Assembly: GCA_943326315.2 (NCBI GenBank) | Contig: CALPSU020000191.1 | Location: 1 to 5,206 of the forward strand | Direction of reading: 5' to 3' | DNA: 5,206 nucleotides | DNA from: Chryseobacterium gleum | Lineage (GTDB): Bacteria; Bacteroidota; Bacteroidia; Flavobacteriales_D; Crocinitomicaceae | Shown: one piece after another, positions 1-5,206 of the stretch | How the letters are laid out: every line of letters starts with the position of its first letter | How positions within the stretch are numbered: the first letter of the stretch is position 1 | Notes under the pieces: model-generated | Told to the model about the DNA's origin: nothing | Databases searched by the model: none | What the model saw: only the letters and a program-made list of their open reading frames with translations | Program-made: the position numbers and the translations under genes

Positions 1-321
1 GTCGATATTTTACATACAAATTATCCTTCATTGGTTGTTGACGGAGAACTTCAAGCAAATTTCGCTTTGAATAATGAATTGATGAATGAGAAATTTTCTT
101 TTTCACAATTAGCGAATAAACAAGTGAATGTTTTGATTTTTCCAAATCTTTCAGCAGGAAATATTGCTTATAAACTATTGCAAGAAATGACAGATGGAGA
201 TGCAATTGGACCAGTATTAGTTGGACTAAAAAAATCGATTCACGTTCTTCAGTTAGGATCTTCAGTTAGAGAAATAATTAATATGGTGAAGGTTGCCGTT
301 GTAGATGCACAAAATAAATAA
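1..321 (+). CDS. maeB: NADP-dependent malic enzyme, MaeB type (3' end only)
   Basis: This is the C-terminal end of a gene that begins before the window. It reads in frame from base 1 and stops at TAA 319-321, giving 106 residues. MaeB enzymes decarboxylate malate to pyruvate with NADP and carry a C-terminal phosphotransacetylase-like domain thought to be regulatory; total length is usually about 750-770 residues, so roughly 85% lies upstream. Seen here are the family's late motifs: VDGELQANFALN (residues 13-24), a hydrophobic strand with VLIFPNLSAGNIAYKLLQ (44-61), then AIGPVLVGLKKSIHVLQLG (68-86) and the ending INMVKVAVVDAQ (93-104). The GLKKSIHVLQ block and the VVDAQ terminus fit MaeB better than stand-alone phosphate acetyltransferase (Pta), the main alternative. 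The TTG at base 31 is an internal leucine codon, not a start. Identification rests on remembered family motifs; the malic enzyme domain itself is not visible. Confidence 0.9.
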   Translation, partial: VDILHTNYPSLVVDGELQANFALNNELMNEKFSFSQLANKQVNVLIFPNLSAGNIAYKLLQEMTDGDAIGPVLVGLKKSIHVLQLGSSVREIINMVKVAVVDAQNK

Positions 322-323
322 GA

Positions 324-338
324 AAAAGCATTGCTTTT
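324..338. terminator. Small A/T-rich palindrome after maeB, possible weak terminator
   Basis: AAAAGCA, one T, then TGCTTTT form a perfect 7-base inverted repeat that begins three bases after the maeB stop codon. Folded as RNA it gives AAAAGC paired with GCTTTT around a three-base loop, with only four U in the 3' arm and no longer U-tract. Its position suggests a terminator or 3'-end stabiliser for maeB, but the stem has only two G-C pairs and would be weak. In such A/T-rich DNA a palindrome of this size could also be chance. Confidence 0.3.
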
Positions 339-351
339 GATATAAACAAGC

Positions 352-391
352 GTTAGCGCGGTTCATAAATATTTAATCCAAACGCGCTAGC
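352..391. repeat. GC-rich inverted repeat (hairpin) between maeB and ruvA
   Basis: The left arm GTTAGCGCG (352-360) pairs with the right arm CGCGCTAGC (383-391) over nine base pairs, one of them G-U. If G361 is bulged, T362-T363 also pair with A381-A382. The loop is about 17-22 bases and A/T-rich. This is the only GC-dense patch in the 93-base gap. No T-run follows the right arm (ATAGTATATTTAC), so it is not a standard intrinsic terminator for the + strand. It could be a transcript 3'-end structure for maeB, a leader structure for ruvA-sprA, a protein-binding palindrome, or one copy of a dispersed intergenic repeat. The sequence alone does not decide. Confidence 0.5.
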
Positions 392-403
392 ATAGTATAT
401 TTA
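373..403 (+). promoter_or_regulatory. Weak candidate Bacteroidota-type promoter for ruvA-sprA
   Basis: TATATTTA at 396-403 matches the Bacteroidota -7 consensus TAnnTTTG in all but the last base. A TTA at 373-375, 20 bases upstream, is a poor match to the -33 TTG element at an acceptable spacing. Initiation a few bases after 403 would leave a leader of fewer than ten bases before the ruvA ATG at 415, which is unusually short. The proposed element overlaps the right arm of the 352-391 hairpin. In A/T-rich DNA such a match is easily random, so this is only a candidate. Confidence 0.2.
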
Positions 404-414
404 CAAGACATAAC

Positions 415-990
415 ATGATATCACATTTAAACGGTAAACTAATTGAGAAAAATCCTACAACATTAATTATTGAATGTGCAGGTGTTGGTTACGAAGTAAA
501 AATTTCATTAACTACTTTTTCTGCTATAGGTGCTGATGAGTCTATAAAAATTTTTACGCAATTTATTGTGCGTGAAGATGCTCAATTATTATTTGGCTTC
601 GCAACGAAAGAAGAAAGAGAAATTTTTAATCATTTAATTTCAGTTTCGGGAATTGGACCAAATACAGCTATGATTATGTTGTCTTCCCTTACTCCAGAAG
701 AAATTGCACATGCAATTCAATCCGAAGATGTTAGAACTATTCAAAGTGTAAAGGGAATAGGAATAAAAACCGCTCAGCGAGTAATTATTGATTTAAAAGA
801 TAAAATGTTGAAAATTTCATTTTCAACAGAAAATGTCTTTAGTCAAAACAATACAAATCGATTTGATGCGTTAAATGCTTTAGCTTCATTAGGATTTGAT
901 AAAAAACTAGTTGAAAAAGCACTAGATAGAATATCAACAGGTGAGGAAACAGTGGAGCAATTAATTAAACAAGCATTGAAAATATTGTAA
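415..990 (+). CDS. ruvA: Holliday junction branch migration complex subunit RuvA
   Basis: RuvA binds four-way Holliday junctions as a tetramer in the cytoplasm, loads the RuvB ATPase and presents the junction to the RuvC resolvase. The gene is complete at 191 residues, close to the family norm (203 in E. coli). Domain I, the OB fold, spans about 1-62 and starts with the typical MISHLNGKL; it contains the acidic pin E54-D55 in VREDAQLLFGF. Domain II has two helix-hairpin-helix motifs, GIGP at 79-82 and GIGIKTAQRVIIDLKDK at 114-130. A low-conservation linker (about 132-146) leads to domain III (about 147-191, RFDALNALASLGF onward), which contacts RuvB. The ATG at 415 is chosen because the protein then begins exactly as the family does; no Shine-Dalgarno precedes it, as is usual in Bacteroidota. 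ruvB and ruvC are not in the window, also usual in this phylum. The stop is 2 bp before the sprA start, suggesting co-transcription. Confidence 0.97.
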   Translation: MISHLNGKLIEKNPTTLIIECAGVGYEVKISLTTFSAIGADESIKIFTQFIVREDAQLLFGFATKEEREIFNHLISVSGIGPNTAMIMLSSLTPEEIAHAIQSEDVRTIQSVKGIGIKTAQRVIIDLKDKMLKISFSTENVFSQNNTNRFDALNALASLGFDKKLVEKALDRISTGEETVEQLIKQALKIL

Positions 991-992
991 GC

Positions 993-1076
993 TTGAATAA
1001 GAATAAAGGGAAATATAAATTATTTAAAGTAATACTACTCTTAATATCATTAAGTTTTACTTGGTGTGCTTCATCT
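993..1076 (+). other. SprA signal peptide
   Basis: The first 28 residues show the three signal-peptide parts: a lysine-rich N region (MNKNKGKYKLFK), a hydrophobic core (VILLLISLSFTW, 13-24) and a small-residue C region (CASS). The likely signal peptidase I cut is after S28, before Q29; cleavage just before glutamine is common in Bacteroidota. C25 is preceded by tryptophan, which does not fit a lipobox, so this is an exported non-lipoprotein, as expected for an outer-membrane barrel. Confidence 0.75.
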
Positions 1077-4000
1077 CAGGACACCTTAAAATTTCCTGTA
1101 AAAAATTCTCTTGATCCAACGCAAACAAAGCCACAAAGTTTTGATCTAGGTGATCCTTCATCTGTTAAACAAACAGTTGTATATGATCCTGTTACAAAAA
1201 CATATGTGTTTAAAGAAGTAATAGGTTCATCTGAAATGAATTATAGAAATCCTTCTATGATGACATTGGATGAATATATTGAATACGAACGAAAAAAGTC
1301 TGTTAGTAACAATTGGAAATCTAAAATTAAAGATCAAACTGCTAAAAGTCGACCTTTTGAATTTCCTATTAAAGTTGGAAGTAAATTATTTGAAAATTTC
1401 TTTGGTTCAGATCAAATAACTATTCGTCCAGCTGGATCGGTTGAACTCTCATTCGGAGTAAATTCTTCCCGATATGATAATCCTATTTTACCAGTAAAAC
1501 AAAGACATATTACTCGTTTTGATTTTCAACCTCAAATTCAATTAAATTTAGTTGGTCAAATTGGAACAAAATTTAAGATTGGAACTAGTTATAATACCCA
1601 AGCGGCATTTGATTTTGACAATATTTCGAAGTTAGAATATACAGGAAATGAAGATCAAATAATGCAAAAAATCGCATTAGGAAATGTTTCTATGCCTCTT
1701 CCAACTTCACTTATACAAGGATCTCAAACATTGTTTGGAATTCAGACTAAATTAAAATTTGGAAGGGCAACAGTTGATTTAATAGCCGCTTCTTCAAAAG
1801 GAAAACGACAAGAAATAAATGTTGCAGGAAAAGCACAAGTTCAAACGTTTGAATTTGGTGCAGATAGTTACGAAGCGAATAAACATTATTTTGTCAATCT
1901 ATATCACAGAGATCAATATGATCAAGCAATGAAAACTTTACCAATCGTAAACTCAGGTGTTAGTATCACTAGAATGGAGGTTTGGTTAACCAATAAAACA
2001 AACAATACAGATAATACAAGAAACATTATTGCATTTAGTGATTTAGGGGAAGCAAAACAATCAAATTGTCAGGGAAATCCGGGAAATAATACAGCTTTAG
2101 ATTTACCCGATAATAATGCAAATGGTTTATATAAGTGGGCTGCGGACGAAGTGGCAAATCCAGAAATTAGAGGTTTTTCAAATGCAGTAAATACGCTTAG
2201 TGCACAAGGAAATAATTCACCAGGTCCATTTGTTCAAGCCACACATTATGAGAAGGTACAAAATGCTAGAAAACTTACAGATGCTGAATTTTCGTACAAT
2301 TCACTTCTTGGTTTTATATCGTTGAATTTACCACTTAATAACGATGAGGTTTTAGCGGTTTCATATGAATACACGTACAAAGGACAAACCTATAAAGTGG
2401 GGGAATTATCTACGGATGGAGTTGCAGGAAAATCTGCATTAATTGTGAAATTAATTAAACCAACAATTACAAATCCTAAGAATAAAATGTGGGATTTAAT
2501 GATGAAAAATGTTTATTCAATTGGAGCTTATCAAGTTGGTCAGCAAGGATTTAGAATGAATTTTTTATATAACAATCCTGCAACTTCACTAGCAGTTCCA
2601 TTTTTTCCATATCCTGGTGTAGATGATAAATTACTAGTTGAATTATTGGATATGGATAAAATAAATCAAAATAACCAACCTTTCTCAGATGGGGTTTTTG
2701 ATTTTGCTCCAATGAATTTTAATGGTAACAAAGCAGACAACGGAGGTACTATTAATACGAAAAATGGTCGCGTTTATTTCTCTACTATTGAACCTTTTGG
2801 CGCTACCTTGAAATCAAAATTACAGGCCGCTGGTCTTGCTGATGTAATCGTAAATCAAGTTTCTTATACAGAATTATACGATTCAACAAAAACTGCTGCT
2901 CAGCAGATTCCAAGTAAAAACAGATTCAGTTTTAAAGGAGAATATCAATCTACCGTAACTTCAGATATTCCTTTAAATGCTTTAAATGTTCCTGAGGGTG
3001 CTGTAAGTGTTACAGCTGGTGGAATAAAGTTAATTGAAGGACAAGATTATACTGTTGATTATAATTTAGGAAGGGTTAAAATATTAAATAATGGAATTTT
3101 AGAATCAAATACTCCAATTAAAGTTTCGGTTGAAAGTAATTCCGTTTTTGGATTCCAATCAAAATCCTTGATTGGCGCAAGGTATAACTATCGTTTTTCT
3201 CAAAATTTAAATGTTGGTGCAACTTGGATGAGAATGATGGAACGTCCAGTTACGCAGAAAGTTGATATTGGAAGTGAGCCTTTTAAAAATAACATTTTAG
3301 GTCTAGATGTTGCTTATAAAACAAATGTACCATTCATTACTAAGCTAGTTGATATGTTACCTGTAATATCAACAACTGAAAAATCAACCTTTTCTTTTAC
3401 CGGTGAATTTGCTCACATTATTCCTGGTGCACCAACTGCGATTAGTAAATCGGGTATTTCGTATATAGATGATTTTGAGGGTGCTCAAAGTACAATCGAT
3501 TTAAAATCTCAGGCATCCTGGAAATTAGCGTCTATTCCTCAAGGTCAAAATGATTTATTTCCAGAAGCTTCTTCTAAAGAATTAGTAAACAATTTTAAAC
3601 GATCTAAAATAGCTTGGTATCAAATTGATCAATTGTTTTATAGTGGTAATGAGCTGACTCCTAAACATATAAAAGATAATCCAGAAATGTTATCGGATAG
3701 TAGGATGCGACTTATTCAAACGAAAGATTTATTTCCAAATACACAATTAGCTTATGGAACCCCTTCTCCTTTAATAACGTTGGATTTAGCATATTACCCG
3801 CTAGAAAGAGGGATGTATAATTACGATACTACAAATACAGTTAATCCAGATGGTACTTGGATAAATCCACAAAACAGATGGGGTGGAATTATGCGTTCCT
3901 TAACCACAAATGATTTTGAACAAAATAATATTCAGTACATCCAATTTTGGATGTTAGATCCTTTTAATGAGGATGCAGAAAAAGTTAATCCTACGACACA

Positions 4001-5206
4001 GCATTCAGGAGGAGATTTATATTTTAATTTAGGAAATGTTTCTGAAGATATCTTACCAGATTCTCATAAAAGTTTTGAAAATGGATTACCACCTACAGGC
4101 GTTAGCATCAATAATGATTTAGATACTACAATTTGGGCTAGGGTTTCTTCACAGCAGCAGGTCGTAAATGCTTTTGACAACGATGATGCGGCTCGGGCAA
4201 ATCAAGATGTTGGTTTGGATGGATGGAAAGATTCGGATGAGCCAAGCGCTTATTCAAATTATGTAAACTGGGTTAATAATCAATCATTTACTCCCGACGT
4301 GAAGTCAAAAATGATTTCAGATCCATCTAACGATGATTTTACATATTATAGAAATGATTTATACGATACACAAAAAGAAAATATCTTACAACGATATAAA
4401 AATTTCAATGGAATGGAAGGAAATTCACCAACTCCATCCATGTCTAGTGCAATGAATCCAATAGGAGGAGGATACCCAACAGCCTCAGGAACTTCTCCTG
4501 ATATTGAGGATATTAATCAAGATAATAACTTAGCTGAATCGGAAAGTTATTTTCAATATAAAGTCAGTTTACGCAAGAATGATTTAGCTGTAGGTAAAAA
4601 CTTTATAACGAGTGTTCAGCAAATTACGGTTGGAACAGGGACTGGTGAAAAAATTGAAAATTGGTATCAATTTAAAGTCCCGATTAAAGAATATCAGAAA
4701 AAAGTAAATGGTATAAATGATTTTAGATCCATACGTTTCATGAGAATGTTCATGAAAAACTTTGACGAAGAAGTTGTTGTTCGTTTTGCTAAATTGGAAT
4801 TAATACGAGGGGAATGGAGAAAATATGTAGATGATTTATCGCAACCAGGAGACGGAATTACTCCTGAACCAAATTCAACTTCATTTAATATTGGAACTGT
4901 TAATGTGGAAGAAAATGACCAAAGGCAACCAATTAAATATGAAATACCACCAGGTATAGTTAGAGAATCAGACCCATCTCAAGCTGTTCAACGTCAATTA
5001 AATGAGCAGTCTTTAGTTGTAGATGTCTGCAATTTAAAAGATGGCGATGCGCGTGCTACATATAAAAATGTTCAATTTGATGTTAGAACATATAAGAAGT
5101 TAAAAATGTTTGTTCATGCTGAAGAAGATAATGCACTTTACCCTTATAACAATGGAGACTTAAATCTATTTGTACGATTAGGTTCTGATTTCACGGATAA
5201 CTATTA
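993..5206 (+). CDS. sprA: SprA, type IX secretion system outer-membrane translocon (5' part)
   Basis: SprA (Sov in Porphyromonas) is the giant outer-membrane beta-barrel through which T9SS cargo, including gliding adhesins and enzymes, crosses the outer membrane. Family members have about 2300-2500 residues; 1404 codons are present, open to the right edge, with no stop or frameshift on manual reading. The start is TTG 993: it gives a signal peptide, no ATG lies in frame until 1236, and no other usual start would keep the leader. Family landmarks seen are FGSDQITIRPAG (138-149), YNTQAAFDFDN (200-210), PLPTSLIQGSQTLFGI (about 235-250), EGQDYTVDYNLGRVKILN (682-699), YIDDFEGA (824-831), NRWGGIMR (961-968), NQDVGLDGW (1070-1078) and PDIEDINQDNNL (1169-1180). 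The N-terminal part corresponds to the Pfam SprA_N-type region, followed by barrel strands and long periplasmic/extracellular insertions. Base composition matches its neighbours, so there is no sign of recent transfer. The malic enzyme-ruvA-sprA order is known from other Bacteroidota and supports the call. The function is inferred from family; gliding versus secretion only cannot be told. Confidence 0.95.
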   Translation, partial: MNKNKGKYKLFKVILLLISLSFTWCASSQDTLKFPVKNSLDPTQTKPQSFDLGDPSSVKQTVVYDPVTKTYVFKEVIGSSEMNYRNPSMMTLDEYIEYERKKSVSNNWKSKIKDQTAKSRPFEFPIKVGSKLFENFFGSDQITIRPAGSVELSFGVNSSRYDNPILPVKQRHITRFDFQPQIQLNLVGQIGTKFKIGTSYNTQAAFDFDNISKLEYTGNEDQIMQKIALGNVSMPLPTSLIQGSQTLFGIQTKLKFGRATVDLIAASSKGKRQEINVAGKAQVQTFEFGADSYEANKHYFVNLYHRDQYDQAMKTLPIVNSGVSITRMEVWLTNKTNNTDNTRNIIAFSDLGEAKQSNCQGNPGNNTALDLPDNNANGLYKWAADEVANPEIRGFSNAVNTLSAQGNNSPGPFVQATHYEKVQNARKLTDAEFSYNSLLGFISLNLPLNNDEVLAVSYEYTYKGQTYKVGELSTDGVAGKSALIVKLIKPTITNPKNKMWDLMMKNVYSIGAYQVGQQGFRMNFLYNNPATSLAVPFFPYPGVDDKLLVELLDMDKINQNNQPFSDGVFDFAPMNFNGNKADNGGTINTKNGRVYFSTIEPFGATLKSKLQAAGLADVIVNQVSYTELYDSTKTAAQQIPSKNRFSFKGEYQSTVTSDIPLNALNVPEGAVSVTAGGIKLIEGQDYTVDYNLGRVKILNNGILESNTPIKVSVESNSVFGFQSKSLIGARYNYRFSQNLNVGATWMRMMERPVTQKVDIGSEPFKNNILGLDVAYKTNVPFITKLVDMLPVISTTEKSTFSFTGEFAHIIPGAPTAISKSGISYIDDFEGAQSTIDLKSQASWKLASIPQGQNDLFPEASSKELVNNFKRSKIAWYQIDQLFYSGNELTPKHIKDNPEMLSDSRMRLIQTKDLFPNTQLAYGTPSPLITLDLAYYPLERGMYNYDTTNTVNPDGTWINPQNRWGGIMRSLTTNDFEQNNIQYIQFWMLDPFNEDAEKVNPTTQHSGGDLYFNLGNVSEDILPDSHKSFENGLPPTGVSINNDLDTTIWARVSSQQQVVNAFDNDDAARANQDVGLDGWKDSDEPSAYSNYVNWVNNQSFTPDVKSKMISDPSNDDFTYYRNDLYDTQKENILQRYKNFNGMEGNSPTPSMSSAMNPIGGGYPTASGTSPDIEDINQDNNLAESESYFQYKVSLRKNDLAVGKNFITSVQQITVGTGTGEKIENWYQFKVPIKEYQKKVNGINDFRSIRFMRMFMKNFDEEVVVRFAKLELIRGEWRKYVDDLSQPGDGITPEPNSTSFNIGTVNVEENDQRQPIKYEIPPGIVRESDPSQAVQRQLNEQSLVVDVCNLKDGDARATYKNVQFDVRTYKKLKMFVHAEEDNALYPYNNGDLNLFVRLGSDFTDNY
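4200..4241 (+). other. Asp-rich, calcium-loop-like motif in SprA
   Basis: SprA residues 1070-1083 read NQDVGLDGWKDSDE, a D-x-G-x-D-G-x-x-D-x-D-E spacing that resembles the calcium-binding loops of thrombospondin type 3 and EF-hand-like repeats. I recall a similar NQDVGLDG stretch in other SprA proteins, so it is likely a family feature of a non-barrel insertion. Metal binding is inferred from spacing only. Confidence 0.45.
4419..4502 (+). other. Low-complexity Gly/Ser/Pro/Thr linker in SprA
   Basis: Residues about 1143-1170 are almost entirely small or turn-forming (N-S-P-T-P-S, then I-G-G-G-Y-P, then A-S-G-T-S-P), unlike the flanking ordered sequence. The stretch sits just before the conserved PDIEDINQDNNL block (1169-1180), which opens the next beta-rich segment (SYFQYKVSL). 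It is most simply a flexible surface or interdomain loop that varies in length between species. Confidence 0.5.

Noticed and set aside
31..321. A stand-alone 96-residue protein starting at TTG 31
   Set aside because: The frame is open from base 1 and upstream residues continue the same MaeB domain, so this is the tail of a longer gene.
1..321. Phosphate acetyltransferase (Pta) rather than malic enzyme
   Set aside because: The GLKKSIHVLQ block and the VAVVDAQ ending are typical of MaeB C-termini, and the gene order with ruvA and sprA fits maeB.
352..403. Hairpin as a rho-independent terminator on the + strand
   Set aside because: There is no T-run after the right arm, and ruvA begins 24 bases later.
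769..798. Defective second helix-hairpin-helix in RuvA, with Ile117 (GIGIKTA) where E. coli has lysine (GIGKKTA)
   Set aside because: A small or hydrophobic residue here is common in Bacteroidota RuvA (GIGAKTA-like), the second lysine (K118) is kept, and the rest of the motif is intact.
1065..1080. SprA as a lipoprotein, because of Cys25 at the end of the signal peptide
   Set aside because: The residues before it (S-F-T-W) do not form a lipobox; tryptophan just before the cysteine is not accepted. An ASS|Q cut for signal peptidase I fits better.
1..5206. Genes on the minus strand, CRISPR arrays, tRNAs or insertion sequences
   Set aside because: Coding sequence on the + strand fills all but about 95 bases; I saw no regular repeats, tRNA-like folds, transposase motifs or target-site duplications.

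Overview
The window is ordinary chromosomal DNA from a low-GC member of the Bacteroidota, most likely of the Flavobacteriales. Three things point there. The strong A/T bias holds at all codon positions. Neither complete start region has a Shine-Dalgarno sequence. The gene order malic enzyme - ruvA - sprA is one I know from gliding and type IX-secreting Bacteroidota. SprA itself is confined to that phylum and its close relatives. I cannot assign a genus.

Layout, all on the + strand: (1) 1-321 is the last 106 codons of a MaeB-type malic enzyme, its C-terminal phosphotransacetylase-like domain. (2) 322-414 is the only real intergenic gap. It holds a small A/T-rich palindrome just after the maeB stop, a GC-rich hairpin (352-391) and a weak candidate promoter. 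(3) 415-990 is a complete ruvA, the Holliday-junction-binding subunit of the RuvABC branch migration complex. (4) 993-5206 is the first 1404 codons of sprA, the giant outer-membrane translocon of the type IX secretion system (T9SS). It starts 2 bp after the ruvA stop and runs open off the right edge. Its start codon is TTG, followed directly by an N-terminal signal peptide, so a caller that needs a downstream stop or an ATG start would miss it. About 81% of the window is this one gene.

The three genes do not share a pathway: central carbon metabolism, DNA repair, and protein export. ruvA and sprA are so close that co-transcription is likely. The gap before ruvA is where initiation or read-through control would sit. 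I read the sprA frame codon by codon from 993 to 5206 and found no stop or frameshift. I see no mobile element, CRISPR array, tRNA, rRNA or credible minus-strand gene. I find no evidence of a previously undescribed system; the most notable content is the T9SS translocon gene itself.
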